A stretch of DNA of 64,000 bases from Dehalobacter restrictus DSM 9455 (lineage in GTDB: Bacteria; Bacillota; Desulfitobacteriia; Desulfitobacteriales; Syntrophobotulaceae): the NCBI RefSeq assembly GCF_000512895.1, contig NZ_CP007033.1, forward strand, positions 2,653,001 to 2,717,000. The letters are read 5' to 3'. Shown piece after piece: positions 53,938-63,321 of this stretch (position 1 is the stretch's first letter; each line of letters starts with the position of its first letter). Below the pieces are notes generated by a model that did no database searches, was not told the DNA's origin, and saw only the letters and a list, made by a program, of their open reading frames with translations. The translations under genes and the position numbers were made by a program.

Positions 53938-55440
53938 TTATTCAAATGTTGAAGCAACTTCCTTAGCCATTTGTTCGAAATCAGACAGCTGGTGGATGAA
54001 TTTTTCAACCACTTCCACATCGAATTGGGTCCCGGATCCCTGAATGAGCTGATTCCTAGCTTCCTCAAACTTCAGTCTGGAGCGGTAGCGGCGGTCGGAA
54101 ATCATCGCATCAAAAGCATCGGCAACAGAAATAATTCTCGCCAGGAACGGGATTTCATCTTTTGTCAGCCCTTCCGGATATCCTTTGCCGTCGATGCGTT
54201 CATGGTGGCATTTGACAATCGGGACCACCTCTTTGAACATCGATACAGCCGACAGGATTCTCGCCCCTTTCAAGGGGTGTTTTTTAATTTCTTCATACTC
54301 TTTCTCGTTCAGCTTCTGGGACTTAAATAAAATATCATCTGAAGTACCGATTTTCCCAACATCATGGAAAATGCCGCTGATCCGCAGCAACTCAAGCTCC
54401 TCCTTGGAAAAATCAAAAGCCTCACCGATCTTAACGGCAAAATAGGCTACTCTGTCGGAATGACCACGGGTATAAATATCCTTCGCATCGACGACCATTC
54501 TCAGGGCTTCAATCGTATCCATGTAGGTTTCTCTGAGCTGATCATATGTTTTATTCAGCTCATCATTTTTAATATTCACCAGGGAATGCAGAAACGCATT
54601 ATTGATGGATGAGGAGGCCTGGTTGGAATAGAGCTCAAGCAGTTTCAGTCCATCCTCAAGATCGTCCCCTTCTACAAAAATGATGCCAATGTCCTGAAGA
54701 TATTCGTTGATCAGAGGAATAATTACTTTTTTATCAAGCTTAACGACCTTTTTATTGATCCTGGCGCTGCCGATAAACTCCATCAGTTCCGGATCAAGCA
54801 TTTCCATGAAATCGGCCACTTTTTTCTTATATTTCCCGATCCCTTTAAATATGCTGTTATTGCCGGAACTGATCCTGGTGATATCATCGATCAGAATAAA
54901 AGCATTCTTGCTATTGACCAAAGGCAGGATTTCAGCCAGGATATCCTCCAGAATGTTATCTATCGGCTGAAGCTGATAGATTTTAGGAACAGACTGCAGA
55001 ATTTTGTTCAGGCCTTCCTGGAACTTCTTGATCGTCCGCATTTGGGAAATCGATTTGATCCCGGATTCAACAAGCAGGAGCAGCTGGTCAAAGCGGTCAC
55101 CTTTTTCACAGTAACCTTGGATTTCCAACGCTTTGATGGTTTCCAGCGGCGGAGCAAGATCCTTGTGTCCTGTCAGCAAAAGAATATACAGTTCGTTGTT
55201 GAATTCTCTGATTCTCTCTACGACCTTGTCTCCATGGATCGGATACATTAAATAGTCAAGAATCAACAAATCGTACTTCTCTTCACGGACTTTTTCGATA
55301 GCCTCCAGTGGATCGGTCAGTCCGACGAATTGGTAGCCGCTTCTTTTCAGGACGACGGACAGCGAATCAATGATTCCTGGTTCGTCATCAACAATTAAGA
55401 TTTTGTAGTCCAGATTAACGCGATTAGTTGAACGTCTCAT
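53938..55440 (-). CDS. Response regulator with DUF3369-like and HD-GYP domains
   Basis: Last gene of the NRPS operon. The 500-residue product has a receiver (about 10-130, D62 in LLILDYLMYP), a middle GAF-like domain that looks like DUF3369 (about 155-310), and an HD-GYP domain (about 330-500) with RGHSDRVAYFAVKIGEAF, HDVGKIGTSDD and HHERIDGKGYPEGL intact, so c-di-GMP hydrolysis is expected. ATG 55440 has AGGAGG 7 nt upstream and lies inside the last 17 nt of the kinase gene, so the two are coupled. Phosphorylation by that kinase is very likely. Confidence 0.93.
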   Translation of the reverse strand: MRRSTNRVNLDYKILIVDDEPGIIDSLSVVLKRSGYQFVGLTDPLEAIEKVREEKYDLLILDYLMYPIHGDKVVERIREFNNELYILLLTGHKDLAPPLETIKALEIQGYCEKGDRFDQLLLLVESGIKSISQMRTIKKFQEGLNKILQSVPKIYQLQPIDNILEDILAEILPLVNSKNAFILIDDITRISSGNNSIFKGIGKYKKKVADFMEMLDPELMEFIGSARINKKVVKLDKKVIIPLINEYLQDIGIIFVEGDDLEDGLKLLELYSNQASSSINNAFLHSLVNIKNDELNKTYDQLRETYMDTIEALRMVVDAKDIYTRGHSDRVAYFAVKIGEAFDFSKEELELLRISGIFHDVGKIGTSDDILFKSQKLNEKEYEEIKKHPLKGARILSAVSMFKEVVPIVKCHHERIDGKGYPEGLTKDEIPFLARIISVADAFDAMISDRRYRSRLKFEEARNQLIQGSGTQFDVEVVEKFIHQLSDFEQMAKEVASTFE

Positions 55441-57469
55441 CGTTAGCCTCCTGTACGTGTGCGGATAGATAAGGAATCGTGATATAGAATGTAGTGCCAA
55501 CGCCTTCCTGCGATTCAAACTTCATATTGCCCGAAAATCGTCCTTTAATTGTAGAATACGACATGTATAGTCCAAGACCTGTCCCATTTTTACCTTTGGT
55601 CGTAAACATTTCCTTGAACAGTCTTTTCTGCACTTCCTCAGGAATACCCTTACCATGATCGCTTAAAGCAAATTTGAGGTTATGTCTTTCTTTGTAAATG
55701 CTGAAACCGATTTCTCCGGTTTGCCCTTCATAAGCATGCATTGCGTTGATGATCAGATTGTCAAATACTTGTACCAGGCTGTTCAGTTCTCCTCGTATTT
55801 CTGTCTGCAGATCAATTTGAAAATCAGGTTTAAGCTTGCAGTGGTATTTTTTCAGCTCATGCTTCATCAAAACATCAATTCTTTTGACCAAATCTTCCAC
55901 GGTAAACTTATCTGAGCCTGCGTAGTTCATCTGTACCGCCTGACCTTTAACTGCACTGATAATGTCTGTCATATAGGAACAGTATGGCTTCATCTTATCG
56001 AGCCATTCCTGCATCTCTTTCGCAATCTCATAATGATCGGCAGGTGATACAGCTTGATCTTCAATAGATTCCTTGTATTCATTCGTTAAATCCTTGAGTG
56101 CTTCGATACCTCCGGCAATCGACATGATCGGTGTTTTCAGGTTATGGGCGATTCCGCCGATCAGCTGGCCAAGCGAAGCCAGCCTCTCCTGTTCCAGAAT
56201 GATAGCCTGATTTTCTTTCATCGATTCAATATTCGCTTTTTCTTTTTCCTGGATTTTATTGAAGGCAATAATCAGATCTCCGATTTCGTCATTGGAGGTG
56301 ATCGCCAGCTTCTGATCGAGGTCAACGTTAACGCCATGCGAAATGTCGGAGAGGTTTTTGGCCACCCTTGAAACGTCTTCACCGAGGGACCTGGAGAAGT
56401 AGTTTAAGACGATAAAGTTTAAAATAAACAGTGCAATGAAACTAATAATAAAATAGAGTACAGTATTATTGGAAGATATATCATATTTGATCCCCAAAAT
56501 ATAGGATCCGTCTTGACCATTTACTTTAATAGAAGCCCCTTGGGAATCGAGTCCATAACCCTCAAATATTCTTCCGCCATACTTATCTGACACATCAATA
56601 GCATATTGAATAAAAAAGTCACTCGCGTCCATGTTGTCCAAGGAAATATATTTTCCACTCGGTGTAATCATAAATCTGGAATCCGTTTTCTCATTTAACA
56701 GCTTGATATGACTTAAAACCTCTCTCGCCTTTGCTTCATCATAAATGCTGCTTACTTCATACTGCTGAAGTTGATCCTTATAGACATCAAAGATTAAATC
56801 GCCTTTTTCGGTTATCAATCTTGAATACCCTACCAAAGAAGTAAATAAAATAGCCAGGATAATTGTTGGTAAAACATGAAGCAGAATTTTTCCGCGGACA
56901 CTTAATTTTATTCCCTGGAGTTCATTGTACCGAGACGTGTTTAACAATATTTTTGTAAAAATTCTTTTAGCGAATATAAATGAAAAAAGTGCAGCGAGCG
57001 TAGCAAATGAAAAACTTAAGATCAGAATCTTATAAATCATAACGGCAGGATGACTGCCGGTAAAAACTAAAATTAAGATAATAACCAGCATAGAAACCAC
57101 AATTTGCCCCATATAGATGATATAGGGCAGATTTAAACACTTTTTACGAATCTTCAGCAATTTATTTTGTGAATCAGGAGAATCATCATTAAGCAAAATA
57201 GCCCACTCGTCAATATCTGACAATGTTTTTTTAAGAAAAACAAAACTAGGAACAAGGATTAAGATTGTTATTATCGAAAACTGTGCCATATAGGAGATGT
57301 AGGATACTTTTATATCAAAATCCGTATTAATTGAACCAGGCGCATAGTTAAAGATAAAGGGAATCAGAAAATAGATAACAATGACAGTACATAAAATAAC
57401 AAGATTATAAATCAAGGTTATTTGAAGACTAATACTTTTATTAAAATATTCCCTGAGTTTATTTAACAT
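55424..57469 (-). CDS. Six-helix membrane sensor histidine kinase of the NRPS operon
   Basis: The 681-residue product has six predicted membrane helices (about 17-42, 60-80, 117-138, 145-168, 197-222, 336-358). The loop between the fifth and sixth (about 222-335) is the likely extracytoplasmic sensor; the first four form an unusual N-terminal block. A HAMP-like region follows, then a His-containing segment (H442 in LIGGIAHNLKTPIMSIAGG) and HATPase_c (NLIINAMHAYEG, DHGKGIPEE, GTGLGLYMS). ATG 57469 overlaps the NRPS stop by 7 nt. The coupling suggests that it senses the NRPS product or the same cue; this is inference. Confidence 0.92.
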   Translation of the reverse strand: MLNKLREYFNKSISLQITLIYNLVILCTVIVIYFLIPFIFNYAPGSINTDFDIKVSYISYMAQFSIITILILVPSFVFLKKTLSDIDEWAILLNDDSPDSQNKLLKIRKKCLNLPYIIYMGQIVVSMLVIILILVFTGSHPAVMIYKILILSFSFATLAALFSFIFAKRIFTKILLNTSRYNELQGIKLSVRGKILLHVLPTIILAILFTSLVGYSRLITEKGDLIFDVYKDQLQQYEVSSIYDEAKAREVLSHIKLLNEKTDSRFMITPSGKYISLDNMDASDFFIQYAIDVSDKYGGRIFEGYGLDSQGASIKVNGQDGSYILGIKYDISSNNTVLYFIISFIALFILNFIVLNYFSRSLGEDVSRVAKNLSDISHGVNVDLDQKLAITSNDEIGDLIIAFNKIQEKEKANIESMKENQAIILEQERLASLGQLIGGIAHNLKTPIMSIAGGIEALKDLTNEYKESIEDQAVSPADHYEIAKEMQEWLDKMKPYCSYMTDIISAVKGQAVQMNYAGSDKFTVEDLVKRIDVLMKHELKKYHCKLKPDFQIDLQTEIRGELNSLVQVFDNLIINAMHAYEGQTGEIGFSIYKERHNLKFALSDHGKGIPEEVQKRLFKEMFTTKGKNGTGLGLYMSYSTIKGRFSGNMKFESQEGVGTTFYITIPYLSAHVQEANDETFN

Positions 57470-60400
57470 ACGATATCCCTTTTACCTTGCTTTTCTTTCA
57501 AGTAATCCATTCTAAACATGTATTGCAGAATTTGGGAAACGTATTCCTTACTGATTTCCGGCCAAGCAAAGTTTTCATTATTCAATACTTTTTGAGTCAC
57601 TTCTGATTTAACATTGACCGTTTGTGAATAAGCAGAAAATTTTCCTTTAAGCAGTTCGTTGACAGCAGGACTGATATTATGCTCTTTCATATTCTTTTCA
57701 ACAATTTGAACAAAAACATCATTCGGGACAACTTCAATATCAATGCCCAGGCTGTTTAAAATCTCAACTACTTTGACCAGACTGATTGTTTTATGATTAA
57801 ACAAATGGAAAATACGTGTTCCGGCAGATAAATTGATTAACTTGGCTATCGCTTCACTGCAACAATCAACCGGAGTAAATTCCAATTGTTCATTCGCCCA
57901 GATTTCCGGAACAAAACCAAGCTCAATAATTGCTTTGATCCTCTCATAGAAACCATTTTCCTGAATGTTTTTCTGAAATTGCCCGTCATTGTAACGACCG
58001 GTCAAAACGCCGATGCGATAAACATCCGCCTTCAAACCATTTTTGACGTTCTGGTAAATGAAGCGTTCCGATTCAAACTTGCTTTTTACGTAAACATTCC
58101 CACCGTAATCCTGTCCGATATACAAGTCTGATTCTGTAAAATCTACCTTTTCCTCGTGAATATTATTTGTAAGATAATTTCCGGAGACTGTGATCGAAGA
58201 TACATAGTTCAGACGAATATCCCCCTGCAGACAAAAGTCAGCTACTCTTTCTGTACCTTTAATGTTGACATCCAGATAGTCCTCATATAAACCGTAATGC
58301 TTTACGATTGCGGCTGAATGAATGACTAGATCGATCTTATCCAGAAGGTATTGATAAATATTACTATCCAGCCCCAGCTGAACCTGCGTGACGTCACCGG
58401 GAATAATGATAATCCGTTCATCTAATTCCTGACTGTATTTTCCGTTGAAATAGAAATCCAGTTGTTTGCGCAGTTTATCTTCTGCTTCACAAATCGTTTT
58501 CCCTCGCAGTAGACAGTAGATATTACAGTCTTTTTGCTTAAGAAGCTGTTCGAGCAAATGTATACCTAGAAAGCCGGTAGCTCCAGTAAGCAGGACATGT
58601 TGTGCCTTCTTTAGGCAGGGCTTAATATCATAATCAAGTGCAATATCTTTGACAGGATCATCCTTGATTTTCATGCTATCTATGATGTTTTTAGCTGATT
58701 CCATGCCGTCAAATATTTGTCTGATCGTCTGATATTCATAAAGCTCCTGAATTCCGATATCAATTCCTTTTTTCATTAACAGGACTTGAAGCTGAACAAT
58801 CGTCAGTGAGTCTCCACCTAAATCAAAGAAATTATCATCAATACCGACGGATTTTCTGCCCAACAACGAACACCATACTTTAGCGATTTTACGTTCAGTT
58901 GGATTTCTTGGTGGAACAGGTTTGACTGCTTTTTCTTCATACTCTGGCAGCGCATTTCTGTCTATCTTATTATTCGGAGTTTTAGGTATGAAATCGACCG
59001 GGATAATATGGCCCGGAACCATATAGTCAGGCAGATACTGAGCTAAATAGGCTTTTACCTCGGTGCTGCCTATTTCGGTGTCTGCAACAATATAAGCACA
59101 TATTACTTTGCTATTGTTTGAATTCTCTTTGACAACCGCAACTGCCTCTCTGATATGAGGATGTTTAAGGAGCCTGTCCTCAATCTCTCCAAGTTCAATT
59201 CTATATCCCCTGATTTTAATTTGATAATCAGTTCTTCCCAGAAATTCAATATCCCCTTCCGGATACCATCTGGCAAGATCGCCCGTTTTATATATTATAC
59301 CGCCTTCATCAAATGGATTCTCAATAAATCGTTCAGCGGTTAATCCTTCCTTCTCAAAATACCCCTTGGAAACACCCATCCCACCAATATATAGGTCTCC
59401 GGGAATTCCGATAGGCAGTAAATTCAAATACCGGTCAAGGATATAAATTTTCGTATTGGCAATAGGTTTGCCAATATGGGGACGGCCTTCAGCAGTAAGA
59501 TCAGCAACTGTTGACCATACTGTTGTCTCCGTTGGTCCGTACATATTATAAATTTTCGCTCTGCAAACACTCTTAAGATTATTTAATAGCGAAGGAGTAA
59601 AAACCTCACCACCGATCATAATTTCCGAAAGATTCATTAAACTAGCTAACTCTAGTTCGCTGTTTAAGAGTAACTGGATTCTTGAAGGAGTTACTTGAAA
59701 CATCTTGACGTTGTTATTAAGTATTACATCATTCAATTCTTTCGGTATGATCTGCTGTTTTTCATTTGCGACGACTACAGTCAACCCTTTACTCAGCGGC
59801 AGCAGTGATTCAAGAACAAATATGTCAAACGAAATCGTTGTGACTGACAGCATGACCTTCTCGGGAGAAAAGTCAATCTTTGCCGTTATTCCCGAAATCA
59901 GATTCACGACGGCTGAATGCTGGACCATGACACCCTTGGGCTTTCCAGTCGAACCGGAGGTATAAATTAGATAGGCAATATCCTGTGGTGTATTGACTTT
60001 CTGCAGGTTAGCTAATCCGGTCAGTTGTTCATTGTTACTAAAAACGTCGATAATTTCCCCGTTGAAATGGATCTCTTTCATGAGTTTCTGACAGGTTAAC
60101 AGAATAGCAGTATGGCTATCCTCGAGCATGTAATCGATTCGCTGGGACGGATAGTCCGGATCAATCGGCAGGTAAGCACCGCCTGCTTTCAGTACTGCCA
60201 GGATCGCTATCATCATCTCCAGAGAACGTGGAACAAAGATTCCTACAAATTTGTTAGGCCCAACACCTTTGTCCCTGAGCACTTTAGCAAGCCGGTTCGC
60301 TCTTTGATTCAACTCATAGTAGGAAATACTGCTCTCCTCAAAAATCAATGCTGTCTTGGCAGGCGTTTTTTCTGCTTGTTCTTCGAATAACTGGGCAACC

Positions 60401-61773
60401 GTTTTATTGTGAGGGAAGAATAATCCAGTGTCATTGAACTCACACAGGATTCTCTGCTTTTCCTTTTCTGAAATCATCTCTAGTCTGGAGATTTTTTTCA
60501 CGGAATTGTCCAGCGCATGCCAAAGAATCCTCAGCACATGGTCATGAATAAATTCAATTTCCTTGCTATAGAAAAGATCCGTCAGATAGTCATAGTCAAT
60601 AATGATATTGCCGTCGTCTTCGCGTTCGTTAATATGAATATAAAGTGATTCTGTCTGGTGACCGCAAAAATGCCATCTGCCCTCACAGCTATTGATATCA
60701 CTATTCTTAATAAATTTGGCATTTTGGTAAGATACGGCAATTTCATATAATTTTTCGATACTTCTGTTGTGTTTTCTGACATGTTTTAAAATTTCATCAT
60801 ACGGATATTTTTGATGCCTCAGGATATCCATCCAGTTTCTGGTCAGCTTATGGCAGAAATCCTGAAAATTCGTATCATTATCGATATTAACCCTAAGCGG
60901 TATCGTGCTGATGAACATTCCGACTGTTTTCTTTTCCCGAGCATTGGCTCGGTTCAGTACTGGCACCCCAAGAACAATATCTTCTTTATTGGAGATTCTG
61001 TTGATATAAATACAGAGCGCGGAAATATAAAGGGTAAAAATCGATGTTTTATTTTCCAGGCAGTATTGAGAAATTTTTTTGGACAATTTATTTGGAATTT
61101 TAAACGTTTTTCTAACAGCTTCAGTATGGCTAATCTTGGCTGCTTTGCTTTTCAGCGTGGTCATTTCTGGTGTATCCGTAAAGACATTCTCCCAGTATTC
61201 CTTATCTTTGATATACCTGGGAGAATGCAGATATTCAAGCTCACTATTGACATATTCTAAATAAGAAGGGTCATTTTCCTGTTCATAGGAAACGCCTTCT
61301 TCCAGCATATTGTAATTCTCCATAATTTTATTGCCTATATAAACAACAGTCCACCCATCAGAAATCAGATGGTGGATTTTGCAGTATATCACATTCTCTT
61401 TTCCGCTGATTTTAATAATAGAAAAATAAACCAGTGGGCTGTCGTTAATGGTAAATGGTTTTTTGGTTTCCTCCTGATCCCAGGCATACAGCCGTTTGAG
61501 GCCGCCGCTTTCACTGAAATCGAATAAATCTATTTTCGTATATGCAAATTCGGCAACATATTGGAATACCTGTCCGTCCTTTTCCCTAAACCTGAGCCTG
61601 AGCGCTTCATTTTTCTCGATCACAAGGTTGATGGACTTTTCGAGAAGCCTGAGATCTATGCTGTCTTTAATTTTCAGGGTTGAAGCAATATTGCCGATAC
61701 TGGTTCCTGGATGAAGTTTCTCTAAATACCAAATACTTCTTTGCGGGATTGATAACGGATAATACTCGACCAT
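57463..61773 (-). CDS. Single-module NRPS with terminal thioester reductase (C-A-T-R)
   Basis: The 1436-residue product has, in order: condensation domain (about 3-430; active HHLISDG at 134-140), adenylation domain (about 460-955; YTSGSTGKPKG at 604-614), carrier domain (about 958-1026; S989 in LGGDSL) and an NAD(P)H reductase domain (1059-1436; TGATGFLG, YVKSK catalytic Tyr/Lys). My by-eye specificity code is DILQMGMVWK, differing from the glycine code DILQLGLIWK only by conservative changes. A leading C domain with no upstream module suggests acylation of the bound amino acid; the R domain would release an aldehyde or alcohol. ATG 61773 (GGAGGG about 10 nt upstream) is preferred to TTG 61830. 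Confidence 0.93.
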   Translation of the reverse strand: MVEYYPLSIPQRSIWYLEKLHPGTSIGNIASTLKIKDSIDLRLLEKSINLVIEKNEALRLRFREKDGQVFQYVAEFAYTKIDLFDFSESGGLKRLYAWDQEETKKPFTINDSPLVYFSIIKISGKENVIYCKIHHLISDGWTVVYIGNKIMENYNMLEEGVSYEQENDPSYLEYVNSELEYLHSPRYIKDKEYWENVFTDTPEMTTLKSKAAKISHTEAVRKTFKIPNKLSKKISQYCLENKTSIFTLYISALCIYINRISNKEDIVLGVPVLNRANAREKKTVGMFISTIPLRVNIDNDTNFQDFCHKLTRNWMDILRHQKYPYDEILKHVRKHNRSIEKLYEIAVSYQNAKFIKNSDINSCEGRWHFCGHQTESLYIHINEREDDGNIIIDYDYLTDLFYSKEIEFIHDHVLRILWHALDNSVKKISRLEMISEKEKQRILCEFNDTGLFFPHNKTVAQLFEEQAEKTPAKTALIFEESSISYYELNQRANRLAKVLRDKGVGPNKFVGIFVPRSLEMMIAILAVLKAGGAYLPIDPDYPSQRIDYMLEDSHTAILLTCQKLMKEIHFNGEIIDVFSNNEQLTGLANLQKVNTPQDIAYLIYTSGSTGKPKGVMVQHSAVVNLISGITAKIDFSPEKVMLSVTTISFDIFVLESLLPLSKGLTVVVANEKQQIIPKELNDVILNNNVKMFQVTPSRIQLLLNSELELASLMNLSEIMIGGEVFTPSLLNNLKSVCRAKIYNMYGPTETTVWSTVADLTAEGRPHIGKPIANTKIYILDRYLNLLPIGIPGDLYIGGMGVSKGYFEKEGLTAERFIENPFDEGGIIYKTGDLARWYPEGDIEFLGRTDYQIKIRGYRIELGEIEDRLLKHPHIREAVAVVKENSNNSKVICAYIVADTEIGSTEVKAYLAQYLPDYMVPGHIIPVDFIPKTPNNKIDRNALPEYEEKAVKPVPPRNPTERKIAKVWCSLLGRKSVGIDDNFFDLGGDSLTIVQLQVLLMKKGIDIGIQELYEYQTIRQIFDGMESAKNIIDSMKIKDDPVKDIALDYDIKPCLKKAQHVLLTGATGFLGIHLLEQLLKQKDCNIYCLLRGKTICEAEDKLRKQLDFYFNGKYSQELDERIIIIPGDVTQVQLGLDSNIYQYLLDKIDLVIHSAAIVKHYGLYEDYLDVNIKGTERVADFCLQGDIRLNYVSSITVSGNYLTNNIHEEKVDFTESDLYIGQDYGGNVYVKSKFESERFIYQNVKNGLKADVYRIGVLTGRYNDGQFQKNIQENGFYERIKAIIELGFVPEIWANEQLEFTPVDCCSEAIAKLINLSAGTRIFHLFNHKTISLVKVVEILNSLGIDIEVVPNDVFVQIVEKNMKEHNISPAVNELLKGKFSAYSQTVNVKSEVTQKVLNNENFAWPEISKEYVSQILQYMFRMDYLKEKQGKRDIVC

Positions 61774-61855
61774 AAAACAGCGGCCCTCCATAGATCTGCA
61801 AATTTTCCCATACCCTGTCGACTTGATCAACCCAGGTACGTGTATTCAGAGAAGC

Positions 61856-62521
61856 TCAAAAGTCTGAATATTGGATGTTTACTACATGAACCTTGGGACT
61901 GAATTCTTTTTCGCAGCCGCATGCTGCCACAGCGTAACCCGGATCAAATGGATAAATATGAAAGTACAGCCCTTCATTCGGATAAGAAAAACTGGCTCCG
62001 GCCATGCTGGAAAAATCAGCTTCTTTAAGATTACCCGCAAGGCCTGTACCCTTTGCTTTAAAATAGCTTTCTTTAAGCGTCCAAAGTTTAAAAAAGTATT
62101 CTTTTTTCCTGTCCAGGCTAAGCCCCGTTAAGAAAATGTTCTCTTGTTCGGTAAAATGCTGCCTGGCGATCTCTGGGTCAACCGGTCTGATTCGTTCGAG
62201 ATCAACACCTACTTCTTGACTGCTTGTCGCACAAAGAACCCATTCTCCGGAATGGGCAACACTGAAATGAAATGCATCCAGGTCTTTGACATAAGGCTTG
62301 CCATAATCGTTTACACCAAAAGAAATTTCATCATTTCCTCGAAAATAATTTTCCCTGACGATTTTGCGAATGAGCAGTTCTCCTAGTAAAGATCTTTTTA
62401 CATCATCTATGTACTTCAACCTGGCCAAACTGCTTTTTCTTTTTCCCGAGATCAATTGCGTATAGGCATTAATCTCATTTTCGCAGATACATGCTAAATT
62501 ACAACCAAATAGGTTAATCAT
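61856..62521 (-). CDS. Sfp-type 4'-phosphopantetheinyl transferase
   Basis: Attaches the phosphopantetheine arm to the carrier domain of the NRPS downstream. The 221-residue product has the Sfp signatures: GKPYVKDLDAFHFSVAHSGE, the metal-binding VGVDLERIRPVD and KLWTLKESYFKAKGTGL. It is the first gene of the operon; the NRPS start follows 82 nt after its stop. The ribosome site before ATG 62521 is weak. A dedicated activating enzyme shows that the cluster is self-contained. Confidence 0.95.
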   Translation of the reverse strand: MINLFGCNLACICENEINAYTQLISGKRKSSLARLKYIDDVKRSLLGELLIRKIVRENYFRGNDEISFGVNDYGKPYVKDLDAFHFSVAHSGEWVLCATSSQEVGVDLERIRPVDPEIARQHFTEQENIFLTGLSLDRKKEYFFKLWTLKESYFKAKGTGLAGNLKEADFSSMAGASFSYPNEGLYFHIYPFDPGYAVAACGCEKEFSPKVHVVNIQYSDF

Positions 62522-62654
62522 GGAACATTAATTCTTTATTTTTCCGGAAATTCCTTTAACAAAATCCATATTAGGTGTAATTTTTAAGTCATATAATTAG
62601 GTAGTAAACTTTCTAAAAACCTGTAAATCAAAAAAATAGGACACCCTGAGTCAT

Positions 62655-62683
62655 ATTCTAACATTTGAAAATGTGATAAGCAA
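62655..62683 (-). promoter_or_regulatory. Candidate promoter of the sfp-NRPS-kinase-regulator operon
   Basis: On the minus strand TTGCTT (62683-62678) and TAGAAT (62660-62655) are 17 nt apart. The spacer contains the inverted repeat ACATTT-GA-AAATGT (62661-62674), a possible operator. It leaves a leader of about 125 nt. Confidence 0.4.
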
Positions 62684-62740
62684 TTTTTTTCGACAATATA
62701 AGGCATTTTTTACATCTTCCTTGAATTTGCTGCAGAAGGT

Positions 62741-62782
62741 CAGAAAGACAGCGTGGCGCTTATGGCCCATGCTGTCTTTCTG
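62741..62782. repeat. Long hairpin downstream of the YjcZ-like genes
   Basis: CAGAAAGACAGC and GCTGTCTTTCTG form a perfect 12-bp stem that extends to about 16 bp with one G-U pair. There is no T tract on either side, so a terminator role is uncertain. Confidence 0.6.
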
Positions 62783-62848
62783 TCTATCGAAGAATCGTTG
62801 ATTGCCCAACCATCTTAGATTGAATAAGAAAAATGTTATTCAGATCAT

Positions 62849-62965
62849 TTAGAAAACGATCCCCATTGCAATTAAGAGGAGAATGATAACCACTACGATC
62901 GCGATGCCGCAGAGGCAACCGCCGCCGCCAAATGTTCCGCCGAAAGTACCTGCTCCAACTGCCAT
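62849..62965 (-). CDS. YjcZ-like tiny sporulation protein
   Basis: A 38-residue peptide with a Gly-rich start (MAVGAGTFGGTFGGGGCLCG) and a single hydrophobic helix (IAIVVVIILLLIAMGIVF). This is the layout of YjcZ-family sporulation proteins. AGGAGGTG lies 7 nt before ATG 62965. A related gene lies 61 nt upstream; the two look like a duplication. Confidence 0.8.
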   Translation of the reverse strand: MAVGAGTFGGTFGGGGCLCGIAIVVVIILLLIAMGIVF

Positions 62966-63026
62966 GTTTTTCACCTCCTGGTCAAAGAATACTATACCTG
63001 ATAAATGCTGCATGCCAAAAATTGAT

Positions 63027-63131
63027 TTAGAAGATAACGCCCAGAGCAATCAGGATCAGTACTGCAATAGCGATTATGCCAACACCGGCACCCATTCCGC
63101 AGCCGCGGCCATAACCATAAGAACCGTACAT
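63027..63131 (-). CDS. YjcZ-like tiny sporulation protein
   Basis: A 34-residue peptide with a Gly/Tyr-rich start (MYGSYGYGRGCGMGAGVG) and a hydrophobic helix (IIAIAVLILIALGVIF), closely similar in its second half to the next gene. GGAGGGGG precedes ATG 63131. Probably a spore or membrane small protein; function unknown in the family. Confidence 0.8.
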   Translation of the reverse strand: MYGSYGYGRGCGMGAGVGIIAIAVLILIALGVIF

Positions 63132-63321
63132 ATTTTTTCCCCCTCCTCATATCTTAACTTCATAAGAACTGATTTCGAGATATCTTATTCAGAAGCCAGG
63201 CAAATTGCAACCTTAATTTTCCAATATTTCTATTAATTACTTTATGCATAACAAAAAAGGAAAGACATATGTCTCCCCCTATCTCCCGGGTTCGTGCTAT
63301 TGTAAATCACGTATTGTTGTG

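Larger units (their letters stand above)
62522..62848. other. Intergenic control region of the NRPS operon
   Basis: This 327-nt AT-rich gap holds a candidate leftward promoter (62655-62683) with a palindrome between its boxes and a 16-bp hairpin (62741-62782). No gene was seen. Confidence 0.6.
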
